A stretch of DNA of 64,000 nucleotides, from positions 4,817 through 68,816 of the forward strand of contig DASZUS010000003.1 in the NCBI GenBank assembly GCA_035547515.1, given 5' to 3'. The notes under the pieces are model-generated. The model searched no databases. It saw nothing but the letters and a program-made list of their open reading frames with translations, and was not told where the DNA came from. This stretch comes from DASZTV01 sp035547515. Its GTDB lineage: Bacteria > Actinomycetota > Actinomycetes > JAFAQI01. Position numbers and translations under genes: made by a program. Positions 33,293 through 41,662 of the stretch are shown piece after piece (the first letter of the stretch is position 1; each line of letters opens with the position of its first letter).

Positions 33293-33691
33293 ATGTCCGG
33301 GAAGCTGACCTATGCCGATGTGTTCGCCGGCGTCATGACCGCGATCGCGAAGTACAACCACGCGGTCGACGACGGGCGCACCGAGGATGCCGTCGCGACC
33401 TACTGCGCAGACGGCAGCTGCGACATTCCCGGGCTCGGCGCGCATACCGGCCACGACCAGCTGCGCGCGGCGTACGCGGTCGTGGAGCCGCGCGGCCCGC
33501 AACGCCATCTGGTGAGCGGAACCCACATCACCGACTGGTCGGAGGACAAGGCCAGCGCGACCAGCGACTTCGCCTTCCTAATCAAGCGCGACAACGGCTG
33601 GGGCGTGATGCTCACCGGCCGCTACACCGACGAGCTGTGCCGCGACGGCGAGGTGTGGCGCTTCCACCGCCGCGTCGGCGTCTTCACCTGA
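33293..33691 (+). CDS. SnoaL-like/NTF2-fold protein
   Basis: A 132-aa protein with the NTF2/SnoaL-like layout: an N-terminal helix pair (YADVFAGVMTAIAKYNHAVD), ATYCADGSCDIPG, and a final beta sheet ending in WRFHRRVGVFT. Members are small hydratases, isomerases or ring-opening enzymes, or non-enzymatic. The shared operator with the monooxygenase places it in the same pathway. ATG at 33293 follows the operator by 24 bp. Confidence 0.8.
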   Translation: MSGKLTYADVFAGVMTAIAKYNHAVDDGRTEDAVATYCADGSCDIPGLGAHTGHDQLRAAYAVVEPRGPQRHLVSGTHITDWSEDKASATSDFAFLIKRDNGWGVMLTGRYTDELCRDGEVWRFHRRVGVFT

Positions 33692-34250
33692 GGCTGTCTC
33701 CGCACCGGTAGTGGAGCTCGACCGATCCGCCACGAAACCGCCGTACGTCGACCAGGTCGAGATCGGTCCGCACGCCGTGCGGGAAGACCGGCTTTCCCCC
33801 GCCGACAGTGAGGGGCGCGAGATACAGGTGCACCTCGTCGACCAGGCCGGCTGAAAGCGCCTGCCCGGCGAGGTCGGAGCCCCCGACCGACAGGTCACTG
33901 TCGCTCGCGGCTTTCATCGCGCGGACCCCGTCGGGATCGAAGGCCGTCACGATCGCGGTCTTCGGCGTCTGGACCGAGGTGAGCGTACGGGAGAAGACAA
34001 TCTTGTCAGCGGCTCGCCAGATCGCGCCAAACTCGGCTTCGGCAGCGGAGTCTCGCGTGCTGTCGGTGTCCTGCCAGTAGCGCATCGTCTCGTACATCCG
34101 CCGCCCGTAGAGATAGGTGCCGATCGGGCGCTCTAGGTCGATCACCGCCCGGAAGACCTGCTCGTCTGGGGCCGCCCACTGGAAATCACCTGTCGGATCT
34201 TCGACGTAGCCGTCGAGCGAGCAGATCGCCGAGTAGATGAGCTTCCCCAT
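33684..34250 (-). CDS. RibD C-terminal/dihydrofolate-reductase-like protein
   Basis: A 188-aa protein of the RibD_C (PF01872) family, reductases related to DHFR and to the riboflavin RibD reductase domain. Start MGKLIYSAICSLDGYVED, LYGRRMYETMRYWQD and the GGSDLAGQALSAGLVDE NADPH-binding segment are characteristic. Stand-alone copies are common in actinomycetes and rarely have known substrates. Its stop overlaps the SnoaL-like gene by 8 bp. Confidence 0.88.
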   Translation of the reverse strand: MGKLIYSAICSLDGYVEDPTGDFQWAAPDEQVFRAVIDLERPIGTYLYGRRMYETMRYWQDTDSTRDSAAEAEFGAIWRAADKIVFSRTLTSVQTPKTAIVTAFDPDGVRAMKAASDSDLSVGGSDLAGQALSAGLVDEVHLYLAPLTVGGGKPVFPHGVRTDLDLVDVRRFRGGSVELHYRCGDSLR

Positions 34251-34294
34251 CGCTGCACCCTCTCAGGCCCGGTCTCCGCGGCGTGTCCTTGCTA

Positions 34295-34323
34295 AGATAG
34301 GTTCTCAGTTGAGATAGCTTCTC
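34295..34323. promoter_or_regulatory. Direct repeat, candidate PerR/Fur operator
   Basis: AGATAGGTTCTC (34295-34306) and AGATAGCTTCTC (34312-34323) match 11 of 12 bases, offset by 17 bp. They form an unusually AT-rich patch 34 bp upstream of the operon that includes the Fur/PerR gene. Autoregulation by that protein is inferred. Confidence 0.6.
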
Positions 34324-34356
34324 GATCACTGCCCCGTTGTTCTCGTCGGAGGTGTC

Positions 34357-34608
34357 GTGACCACAACAGACCTGCCGCTGCCGGAGCCCACGGAGCTCGA
34401 CGAGCAGCGCAACAACGAGCTCATGCATCTCGCCAAGGACGCCGTCCTGCGCGGCCGGCCGAATGGCGACGAGGAGTGCCGCAACTGCCTCTACTACACC
34501 GATACCAGCGAGGACATCTCCTACTGCTGGCATCCGAAGCTCCGGATCCTGGTCGGCGGCCCGTGGTGGTGCCAGTGGTGGGAGGAGATCCCCGAGGAGC
34601 TGCGATGA
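34357..34608 (+). CDS. Small HiPIP-like four-cysteine protein
   Basis: An 83-aa protein with cysteines at 41, 44, 57 and 72, spaced C-x2-C-x12-C-x14-C and closing with GPWWCQWW. This is the pattern of high-potential iron-sulfur proteins (CxxC...C...GWCxxW), suggesting a 4Fe-4S electron carrier. There is no signal peptide, whereas classical HiPIPs are periplasmic, so this would be cytoplasmic. GTG start with GGAGG at 34348-34352. It heads the peroxide-stress operon and overlaps perR by 4 nt. It may pass electrons to rubrerythrin. Confidence 0.72.
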   Translation: MTTTDLPLPEPTELDEQRNNELMHLAKDAVLRGRPNGDEECRNCLYYTDTSEDISYCWHPKLRILVGGPWWCQWWEEIPEELR

Positions 34609-35042
34609 CCGAGGCGGCAACCAGCGACCGCGCCTCACGCGACACCCCGCAGCGGCGCGCGGTGCTCGACGTCATCAGCCGCTCGAAGGACCACCCGACG
34701 GCGGCCGAGGTGCTCGAGCGGGTGTGCGAGCTGCTGCCCGGAGTCGGTGCGGCGACGGTGTACCGGACCCTCGGGATGCTCGTCGAGTCGGGGCAAGTTC
34801 TCGAGCTCCGCGTCGGCCAGGCGCCGACCCGCTACGACCGCAACGTCGAGCGGCACGACCATCTGGTCTGCGACACCTGCGGCGTTGTCATCGACGTACA
34901 GGTGCCCCTCGACCGTCGGCGCTCGATCGACCCGGTGCAGGTGCGCGAGGACTTTCACGTCACTAGCTATGACCTACGGATTCACGGCGAGTGCGCCGAC
35001 TGCAGAGCAATCTCACAAGGGAAGGAACGGGAACGTGGCTGA
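34605..35042 (+). CDS. Fur/PerR-family peroxide or metal regulator
   Basis: A 145-aa Fur-superfamily repressor. The winged helix is at about residues 15-75 (RRAVLDVISRSKDHPTAAEVLERV, ATVYRTLGMLVESGQV). The metal site shows as ERHDHLVCDTCG, and the C-terminal CADC completes a structural zinc site. Coupling to rubrerythrin favours PerR-like peroxide sensing over iron uptake control. It overlaps both neighbours (ATGA with the HiPIP-like gene, 8 nt with rubrerythrin). Confidence 0.9.
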   Translation: MTEAATSDRASRDTPQRRAVLDVISRSKDHPTAAEVLERVCELLPGVGAATVYRTLGMLVESGQVLELRVGQAPTRYDRNVERHDHLVCDTCGVVIDVQVPLDRRRSIDPVQVREDFHVTSYDLRIHGECADCRAISQGKERERG

Positions 35043-35463
35043 ACTCAAGGGCAGCAAGACGCACGCCAACCTGAAGGAGGCGTTCGGCGGCGAGAGCATG
35101 GCCAACCGGCGCTACCTCTTCTTCGCGCGCGTCGCCGAGAACGAGAAGCGAGCGGAGGTCGCCGAGCTGTTCCGCGACACCGCCGAGGCAGAGACCGGGC
35201 ACGCCTTCGGTCACATCGAGTTCCTGCTCAACGCAGGCGACCCGGCGACCGACGAGCCGATCGGTACGACGGAGCAGAACCTCGCATCCGCCGTCGCGGG
35301 TGAGACCTACGAGTTCACCGCGATGTACCCCGGGTTCGCGAAGACCGCCCGCGACGAGGGCTTCGACGAGATCGCGGACTGGTTCGAGACCCTCGCCCGG
35401 GCCGAGCGCACCCACGCCGGCCGTTACGAGAAGGCGCTCGAGAAGCTGCGCGCCGGCGCATAG
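35035..35463 (+). CDS. Rubrerythrin-family di-iron peroxidase
   Basis: A 142-aa di-iron protein with the glutamate and histidine ligands in GESMANRRY, EAETGHAFGHIEF and RAERTHAGRYEKAL. It lacks the C-terminal rubredoxin domain of classical rubrerythrins, so it needs a separate electron donor. The HiPIP-like protein at the head of the operon is a candidate. It reduces hydrogen peroxide. GTG start at 35035 with AAGGGAAGGAA upstream, overlapping perR. Confidence 0.92.
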   Translation: MAELKGSKTHANLKEAFGGESMANRRYLFFARVAENEKRAEVAELFRDTAEAETGHAFGHIEFLLNAGDPATDEPIGTTEQNLASAVAGETYEFTAMYPGFAKTARDEGFDEIADWFETLARAERTHAGRYEKALEKLRAGA

Positions 35464-35495
35464 CCGCTGCATCACGACCAACGGAGGTGACCTGC

Positions 35496-36089
35496 GTGTC
35501 CGTGCTCTCCTTCGAGGAGTTCGAGCTGTCCCCGGAGGCGTATGCGCAGGTCCGCGGCGAACGGCGCGCCGAGGCGATCTCGCTTCGGCGCGCCCGCCGC
35601 GTCCGGCTCGGTGACATCGTGATGCTCGAGTTCGAAAACGCGCAGACGCTGCGCTACCAGGCGCAGGAGATGCTCTACGTCGAGCGGGTGACCGATCCGG
35701 CCGCGGCCGCTGCCGAGGTTGCTGTCTACGACCGGCTGATGCCGGGCGGCTCGACCCTGACCGCGACGATGTTCATCGAGATCGCCGACCCGGACCGGAT
35801 CCGGGCGGAGCTCGATCGGCTCGACGGGCTGCACGACTCGGTCCGCCTCGAGGTCGGCGGTCACACGTGCCGCGCGCGCGACATCCCGCCTCCCGAGGAG
35901 GGGCCGAGCAAGCACACCGTGTCGGTGCACTTCCTCGGTTTCGACCTCTCCGACGAGGTGCTCACCGCGCTTCGCTCCGGCGCTCCCGCTCGGTTGTTCG
36001 TCGACCATCCGTGGTACCGGACGTTCGCCGACCTCGACCCCGAGCTGGTCCGCACTCTGCTCAGTGACCTCGGCCACGAGGTGTCTTAA
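35496..36089 (+). CDS. DUF3501 family protein
   Basis: A 197-aa protein matching the DUF3501 pattern (LRRARRVRLGDIVMLEFENAQTLRYQAQEML). The family is of unknown function and is repeatedly found beside rubrerythrin, as here (32 bp downstream). That makes a role in peroxide defence or iron-sulfur maintenance likely. GTG at 35496 is preceded by GGAGG at 35483-35487. Confidence 0.85.
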   Translation: MSVLSFEEFELSPEAYAQVRGERRAEAISLRRARRVRLGDIVMLEFENAQTLRYQAQEMLYVERVTDPAAAAAEVAVYDRLMPGGSTLTATMFIEIADPDRIRAELDRLDGLHDSVRLEVGGHTCRARDIPPPEEGPSKHTVSVHFLGFDLSDEVLTALRSGAPARLFVDHPWYRTFADLDPELVRTLLSDLGHEVS

Positions 36090-36116
36090 CCGTCGCTTCC
36101 TGGGTACACGGTGATC

Positions 36117-36329
36117 ATGCCTGCATCGGGATTCCAGAGGATCAAGGACGGGGCGACGATCACCCTCGCCCCTGACGCCGACGACGCGTTCAAGATCACT
36201 GTCGAGCGCAACGGCACTACCGTCACCGCGCAAGAGGGCAACGCCATGCTCGACGATCCGGCCGCTATCGCGACTGTCGTCGACGGCATGTACGACGACT
36301 TGCTCTCGGCCGAGCACGACCGCGCGTAG
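36117..36329 (+). CDS. Small hypothetical protein
   Basis: A 70-aa acidic protein (ASGFQRIKDGATITLAPDAD) with no recognised domain, membrane segment or cysteine. It follows DUF3501 by 27 bp and may be the last gene of that operon. A GTG at 36111 is an alternative start. Its end is 6 bp from the convergent formylglycine-generating enzyme gene. Confidence 0.5.
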   Translation: MPASGFQRIKDGATITLAPDADDAFKITVERNGTTVTAQEGNAMLDDPAAIATVVDGMYDDLLSAEHDRA

Positions 36330-36335
36330 CCGCGC

Positions 36336-37214
36336 TCAGCGCGAGACGCAGCGAAAGCCGATGTGGCTGGTCGTGCTGCGTACCGCTTGGCCCTGGCGAG
36401 CCGGCGGCCGGTAGCGCTGGCAGTACGACGGCGCGCACAGGTGCGACCCGCCCTTGATCGTGCGCCGGTCGCCCTCCGTCACGGCGCCACCGCAGCAAGG
36501 GTGCCCGGTCGGCGAAGCCGCGCTGCCGGCGTGGCTGTCCGTCCACGGCGAGGCGGTCCACTCCCAGACGTTGCCGATCATGTCGACCAGCCCCCAAGGG
36601 TTCGCCGGATAGCTGCCGACGGGTGAGGTCAGCGGGTGGCGGCGGTCGTCGTTGCGCCACGGGAACTCACCGTTCCAGACATTGGCCATCGCGCGGCCGC
36701 GCGGTGCGAGCTCCTCGCCCCAGGCGTACGTCGTCGGCGCGCTCCCGCCGCGGGCGGCGTACTCCCACTCCGCTTCGGTCGGCAACCGCTTGCCAGCCCA
36801 CTGCGCGTACGCGGACGCGTCCTCGTACGACACGTGCACGACTGGGTGCCGGTCCAGGCCGTCGAGCGTGCTTCCCGGCCCGCGAGGATGGCGCCACTGC
36901 GCCCCTGGCACCCAGTGCCACCATCGCCGCCAGTCGTCGAGCGGTACCGCGCGCTCGGTCGGCACGAACACCAGCGACCCTGCGACGAGGTCGCCGGGGT
37001 CGGCCCCCGGGAAGTCTGCTGCGTCAGGCGGCTGCTCTGCGGTGGTGACCCAGCCCGTCGCCTTCACGAACCGGCGGAACTCCGCGTTGGTCACCGGGTG
37101 CTGGTCGACCGCGAACGCGCCGACGGCGACCTCGTGCGCGGGGCGTTCCTCTGGGTAGGCCGAGTCGGTGCCCATCAGGAAGCGGCCGGCGGGGACCGCG
37201 GTCATGTTCTTCAC
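36336..37214 (-). CDS. Formylglycine-generating enzyme (sulfatase-modifying factor)
   Basis: A 292-aa FGE-sulfatase-domain protein. The opening PAGRFLMGTDSAYPEERPAH and the C-terminal GGSHLCAPSYCQRYRPPARQ are diagnostic. Cys260 and Cys265 match the catalytic copper-binding cysteines of aerobic FGE, which turns a sulfatase Cys into formylglycine. GTG at 37214 (VKNMTAV) and ATG at 37205 are both possible. No sulfatase gene is in the window, so its client is elsewhere. It is divergent from the secreted hydrolase gene. Confidence 0.9.
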   Translation of the reverse strand: MKNMTAVPAGRFLMGTDSAYPEERPAHEVAVGAFAVDQHPVTNAEFRRFVKATGWVTTAEQPPDAADFPGADPGDLVAGSLVFVPTERAVPLDDWRRWWHWVPGAQWRHPRGPGSTLDGLDRHPVVHVSYEDASAYAQWAGKRLPTEAEWEYAARGGSAPTTYAWGEELAPRGRAMANVWNGEFPWRNDDRRHPLTSPVGSYPANPWGLVDMIGNVWEWTASPWTDSHAGSAASPTGHPCCGGAVTEGDRRTIKGGSHLCAPSYCQRYRPPARQGQAVRSTTSHIGFRCVSR

Positions 37215-37305
37215 CCGGCCACGCCTTCCACGGGCGCAGAGTAGCCGCGGAGTCGGCTGAAGGAGGTCGGCAGGCAGCCCGGGGGTCGGCGGCGAAGTGA
37301 GCCAC

Positions 37306-38889
37306 ATGAGGCTCCGTCGATCACTGTCTGTCGCGTCTGCTGCGGTCGCGCTGCTGGTTGCGGTCCCTGCCGCCGCTTCGCAGGCCGGGACATCAAGCAG
37401 CGGATCGGGCAGCGGATCGGGCAGCGGATCGTCCAGTGGCACTGGCGGCGAGCCGAAGTACCGCGCGACCTCGTTCAACCTCGCGGTCGAGGCAGAGGAC
37501 TACACCAACGTGCTCGAGCGGCAGAGCCTCTACCTGCAGCCGGGCTACCAGCTGCAGCTGCGCGAGATCGGGCTGCAGAACGGCCTCGCGGCGACCAACA
37601 TCGAGCTGCACGACCCGCAGCGGGAGTTCGTCTCCGACCTCTGCTGGAACGGCTACGACGGGTGCGCGGGCGACACGCGGCTCTACAACTGGCAGAAGGA
37701 CGGCTACGGCATCGTCGCGCCGTTCGTCTTCACCGCGCGCAACGGCGCACAGCTCTCCGGGCACGTCTGGGCGACCCGAAGCGGCCCGGCGCGCCGGCCT
37801 GGCATCGTCATCACCAACGGCTCGGTGCAGGCCGACGAGCAGATGTACTGGTACGACGCGCAGGCGCTGGCCAAGGACGGCTACGTCGTCATGACCTTCG
37901 ACCCGCAGGGCCAGGGCCAGTCCGACACCGCCGGGCAGGGCAAGGATGTGCTGGAAGGCGTCCCCGCGCAGACCGACGGGCGGCCCTTCTACGACGGCAC
38001 CGAGGATGCGATCGACTTCTTCCTGTCGACCCCCTCGCACCCGTACCAGCCGGTCGCGTCCTGCAACAGCGGCACCAGCCACGCGGCGTACCAGGACTCC
38101 CGGGTGAAGGCGGGATTCGACGCCGCGTACAACCCGTTCTGGAGCATCCTCGACCGCAAGGAGCTCGGGATCGCGGGCCACTCGTACGGCGCGGGTGCGG
38201 TCTCCTACATCGGCCAGTGGGACAAGCGGGTCAAGGCGATCGTCGCGTGGGACAACCTCGGCGCACCCGCCCCGGCCGGCCGGGAGCAAGGCTGCGTTGA
38301 CGCGGCGGACCGCCGTCCCGCGCCGATCCGGGTGCCGGCGCTGGGCATGTCCGCGGACTACTTCCTGCCGCCGACGCCGCATACGAAGCTTCCGGCGTAC
38401 GACTCGAAGGACACCGAGTCGCTGGTCTACAGCAAGCACCACGTCGACACCGGCGAGATCGTGGTCCGCGGCGGCAGCCACCTGGACTTCTCGTTCATCC
38501 CGAACCCGGCCTTCGGCGCCTCCTTGTACGGGCCCGACATGATCGCCTGGTATACCGACGCGTGGTTCGACTACTACGTGAAGGGCGAGAAGTCCGCCTA
38601 CGACCGGCTGGTCACGACGAGGTGGCAGCACGACCCGGTCGAGGCCAAGATTGACGCCTTCCACGACCCGAACATGTTCAGCTTCTACTACCGGTCGCGG
38701 CTGGACATCCGCAAGCCCGAGGGCGGCCGGTTCGACTGCGAGGAGCTGCGCCGCGGCTGTCCCGGAATGACCAGCCACGACGGCTTCCACGGCGTGTGGT
38801 CCTACGCGAAGGTCGACACCACCAAGGACGGCCGCGCGAGGCACCCGGTGCCGAAGGGCCAGGGTCTGTACCTGCCCGACGCCTCGTGA
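37306..38889 (+). CDS. Secreted alpha/beta hydrolase
   Basis: A 527-aa exported hydrolase. The signal peptide (RSLSVASAAVALLVAVPAAA) is followed by a low-complexity Ser-Gly linker encoded by a 12-bp tandem repeat. The catalytic serine is Ser293 in GHSYGAG. The mature protein has cysteines that may form disulfides (CWNGYDGC). It resembles large actinobacterial secreted dienelactone-hydrolase-like proteins, but I cannot assign a substrate. The next gene, another esterase, overlaps by 4 nt (GTGA). Confidence 0.85.
   Translation: MRLRRSLSVASAAVALLVAVPAAASQAGTSSSGSGSGSGSGSSSGTGGEPKYRATSFNLAVEAEDYTNVLERQSLYLQPGYQLQLREIGLQNGLAATNIELHDPQREFVSDLCWNGYDGCAGDTRLYNWQKDGYGIVAPFVFTARNGAQLSGHVWATRSGPARRPGIVITNGSVQADEQMYWYDAQALAKDGYVVMTFDPQGQGQSDTAGQGKDVLEGVPAQTDGRPFYDGTEDAIDFFLSTPSHPYQPVASCNSGTSHAAYQDSRVKAGFDAAYNPFWSILDRKELGIAGHSYGAGAVSYIGQWDKRVKAIVAWDNLGAPAPAGREQGCVDAADRRPAPIRVPALGMSADYFLPPTPHTKLPAYDSKDTESLVYSKHHVDTGEIVVRGGSHLDFSFIPNPAFGASLYGPDMIAWYTDAWFDYYVKGEKSAYDRLVTTRWQHDPVEAKIDAFHDPNMFSFYYRSRLDIRKPEGGRFDCEELRRGCPGMTSHDGFHGVWSYAKVDTTKDGRARHPVPKGQGLYLPDAS
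37399..37434 (+). repeat. 12-bp tandem repeat encoding Ser-Gly linker
   Basis: Three units of AGCGGATCGGGC (third unit with changes at its end) encode the GSGSGSGS linker of the secreted hydrolase. Such repeats can vary in copy number by slippage. Confidence 0.8.
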
Positions 38890-40283
38890 GGCTCACCCGG
38901 TGGCGGGCGGGTGCCGCGGGCGTCGCGCTCGTGGCGATCTTGGCGACGACCGGCTTGCCGGCCGCCGGCGGCGCTCCGTTACCTCACCCGTTGGGCCGCA
39001 TGGTCGTGGTCGCCGACGGTCACGGGATCCGGGTGGACGGCATCAGGCAGATCGACTCCCGCCGACTTTCGCTGACGATCACTCCCGCGGCGCTGCAACG
39101 GAGGATCAACGTCCAGGTCCTGCTGCCGGTCGGGTACCAGCCGGACGCCGAGCCGCGCTACCCAGTGCTCTACCTCTTCCCCGGCACCAGCGGCCACAGC
39201 ACCGACTGGATGACCGTCGGCGATGCCCCGCGGACGATGAAGCCCTACCGCGTCATCACCGTCAGCTCCGACATCGGGTTCGACGGCGACGGCGGCAGCT
39301 GGGTCACCAACTGGGTCGACCAGCACACGGCTCTCGGCAAGTCACAGTGGGAGACCTACGACATCCACGAGCTCATCCCATGGATCGACGAGAACTTCGA
39401 CACGATCCGCAGTCGGTCCGGGCGGGCGGTCGCCGGGCTGTCGATGGGCGGGTACGGCGCGACCGAGCTGGCGGCGCGGCACCCGGACCTGTTCGTCCAG
39501 CAGGCGTCCTTCTCCGGCGCACCGGAGATCGACCGTGACCTGGAAGCGAGGCTCGGCGCGTGGGGAGTCATCGGCGCGACGATGGTGGGGCTCAACGGCG
39601 TCGAGGCGAGCGCGCCGTTCGGCAACCACATCCGTGACGAGATCAACTGGGAGGGCCACGACCCGGCGCGGCTGATCTCGAACCTGCGCCCGGTCAAGCT
39701 GTGGTTCGCGACCGCGGACGGCTTGCCGGGTCGCTATGACGACCCGGTGCTCAACCCGGCTGGATACGCCGAGACCGCGACGATCGAGAGCCTGACCCAC
39801 GTCTCGACCGACCTGTTCCTCCAGCACCTGCGCGCGGCACACATGACGGCGACGGTCTATGACTATGGCAAGGGGACGCACACCTGGCCGTACTGGGCGC
39901 GCGACCTCGAGAAGTTCGTGCCGACCATGATGCAGACCTTCGCGCACCCGCCGGCCAACCCGACGCGGACCAGCTACCTCACCATCAACCGGCGCTGGCG
40001 ACAGTGGGGCTGGACCGTCAGCATCAAGCGCCCCGAGCCGTTGGCATTCAGCCGGATCAGCCGCGCCGACGATGCCGGCTTCCGGCTCGCCGGCGAGGGT
40101 ACGGCGAGCGTCGTGACGCCGGCGTACTACTCGCCCCGGCAGCGCTGTGCAGTGTCGATCGGCGCGGCGACGCAAACGCTGGTCGCCGACCGCGCGGGGC
40201 GGCTGCAGATCGTTGTCCCGCTCGGCAAGACGTCGCGCACCGTGGCGGTGCAGATCAGAGCGACTGCAGCTGGTCGCGGATGA
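38886..40283 (+). CDS. Secreted esterase, antigen-85/esterase-D-like
   Basis: A 465-aa exported PF00756 esterase. The signal segment is VALVAILATTGLPAAGG. The nucleophile is Ser186 in GLSMGGYG, with the oxyanion region YLFPGTSGHSTDW and a late His (GTHTWPYW). The C-terminal 100 residues look beta-rich and may be a binding module. The GTG start overlaps the stop of the preceding hydrolase, so both secreted enzymes are coordinately made. Its 3' end overlaps the convergent DUF488 gene by 29 bp. Confidence 0.87.
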   Translation: MRLTRWRAGAAGVALVAILATTGLPAAGGAPLPHPLGRMVVVADGHGIRVDGIRQIDSRRLSLTITPAALQRRINVQVLLPVGYQPDAEPRYPVLYLFPGTSGHSTDWMTVGDAPRTMKPYRVITVSSDIGFDGDGGSWVTNWVDQHTALGKSQWETYDIHELIPWIDENFDTIRSRSGRAVAGLSMGGYGATELAARHPDLFVQQASFSGAPEIDRDLEARLGAWGVIGATMVGLNGVEASAPFGNHIRDEINWEGHDPARLISNLRPVKLWFATADGLPGRYDDPVLNPAGYAETATIESLTHVSTDLFLQHLRAAHMTATVYDYGKGTHTWPYWARDLEKFVPTMMQTFAHPPANPTRTSYLTINRRWRQWGWTVSIKRPEPLAFSRISRADDAGFRLAGEGTASVVTPAYYSPRQRCAVSIGAATQTLVADRAGRLQIVVPLGKTSRTVAVQIRATAAGRG

Positions 40284-40608
40284 CGGCGGCGCTCGAGTGC
40301 TCGAGATCCTTCGTCGCGGTAAGCAGCACGACGTGATTGGCGGCGGAGAGCTCGCGAAGCCGTCGGACCAGGCGCGCGGGCTCTCCTGAGCTCAGCTCAG
40401 CCCGGTAGCGGGCGGCGAACTCCGGGTACTTCTCGACCTGGTGCGAGTACCACTTCCGCAGGCCAGGGGTCGGCGCGATGTCCCTTAGCCACTCCTCGAA
40501 CGGCGCCTCTGCTTTCGACACCCCGCGTGGCCAGAGGCGATCGACCAGGAAGCGGTTCCTCGGATCGGCGCCGCGGCAGTCATACACCCGGCCGATCTCC
40601 AATCCCAC
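40255..40608 (-). CDS. DUF488 family protein
   Basis: A 117-aa DUF488 protein (RVYDCRG..., FLVDRLWPRGVSK, WLRDIAPTPGLRKWY, VVLLTATKDLEHSSA). The family is widespread and small, function unknown. The GTG at 40608 is preferred because it gives the standard N-terminus. A longer version from 40713 would run into the promoter of the ABC transporter. Confidence 0.85.
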   Translation of the reverse strand: MGLEIGRVYDCRGADPRNRFLVDRLWPRGVSKAEAPFEEWLRDIAPTPGLRKWYSHQVEKYPEFAARYRAELSSGEPARLVRRLRELSAANHVVLLTATKDLEHSSAAVIRDQLQSL

Positions 40609-40663
40609 CGAGGCAGTGTCGCATCGCAGGTAGCGTGACCGGGGCGACACGAACGGGGGCCGG

Positions 40664-41662
40664 GTGGCACGGGCGAGATCAGTGGACGCCGCAGCCGTCC
40701 AGCCGGCGGTCACTGTCCGCGGGCTGGTGAAGCGCTACGGCGAGCTCGAAGCGGTGCGCGGCATCGACCTCGACGTCACGCCGGGGGAGCTGTTCGGGTT
40801 CCTCGGGCCCAACGGGGCCGGCAAGTCGACCACCATCAAGATCCTCTGCACGCTGGTGAAGCCGACGGCGGGCAAGGCGACCATCGCCGGACTCGACGTG
40901 CTCACGCAGCGCGCGGCGGTACGCCGCCAGATCGGCCTGGTGTTCCAGGAGACGACTGTCGACGACTACCTGACCGCCGAGCAGAACCTTCGCTTCCACG
41001 CGTCGATCTACGGCATGCCGCGCAAGTCCGTCGGACCGCGCATCGAAGCCGTGCTGGAGCTCGTCGGGCTGTCCGACCGCAAGCGTTCGCCGGTGCGCAC
41101 CTTCTCCGGCGGCATGAAGCGCCGGTTGGAGATCGCCCGCGGGCTCCTTCACTCGCCGAGGGTGCTGTTTCTCGACGAGCCGACGATCGGCCTCGACCCC
41201 GAGTCGCGGCAGGTGCTGTGGCGCTACGTCGACGAGCTGCGCCGGCGTGAGGACATCACCGTCTTCCTGACCACGCACTACATGGACGAGGCGGAGCGCT
41301 GCGACCGCATCGCGATCATCAACAGCGGCACCATCGTCGCGCTCGGCACACCGGCCTCGCTCAAAGGCGAGGTCGGCGAGGACCGGGTACGCGTGGCCAC
41401 CGCGGACAACGATGCCGCGATCCTGACCATCAAGAAGAAGCTGAAGGTCGACGCCGTCCCCGATGGCGACGCCTTGCTGATCGCCGTCCCCGACGGTGAG
41501 AGCTTCGTGCCGAGGCTGTTTGGCATCGGCATCGCCGTACAGTCCGTCAGCGTCTCGCGCCCGACGCTCGACGACGTGTTTCTCGCCCATGCCGGTCGGC
41601 GGATCGGCGACGAGGAGCCGGCCGCTCCGCGGCGCTGGATGATGGGAGGCGGACGGCGATGA
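40664..41662 (+). CDS. ABC transporter ATP-binding protein, DrrA-like
   Basis: A 332-aa ATPase with Walker A GPNGAGKST (about residues 46-54), signature FSGGMKRRLEIARGLL, Walker B VLFLDEPTIGLDP and the switch TTHYMDEAE. The C-terminal extension (about 230-310) is typical of daunorubicin-resistance DrrA proteins that export lipids or antibiotics. The GTG at 40664 starts the operon. The stop overlaps the permease start by 4 nt. Confidence 0.93.
   Translation: MARARSVDAAAVQPAVTVRGLVKRYGELEAVRGIDLDVTPGELFGFLGPNGAGKSTTIKILCTLVKPTAGKATIAGLDVLTQRAAVRRQIGLVFQETTVDDYLTAEQNLRFHASIYGMPRKSVGPRIEAVLELVGLSDRKRSPVRTFSGGMKRRLEIARGLLHSPRVLFLDEPTIGLDPESRQVLWRYVDELRRREDITVFLTTHYMDEAERCDRIAIINSGTIVALGTPASLKGEVGEDRVRVATADNDAAILTIKKKLKVDAVPDGDALLIAVPDGESFVPRLFGIGIAVQSVSVSRPTLDDVFLAHAGRRIGDEEPAAPRRWMMGGGRR

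Noticed and set aside
37393..38844. Open frame of 483 codons on the minus strand
   Set aside because: It is antisense to the secreted alpha/beta hydrolase, which has a signal peptide and a catalytic GHSYG motif.
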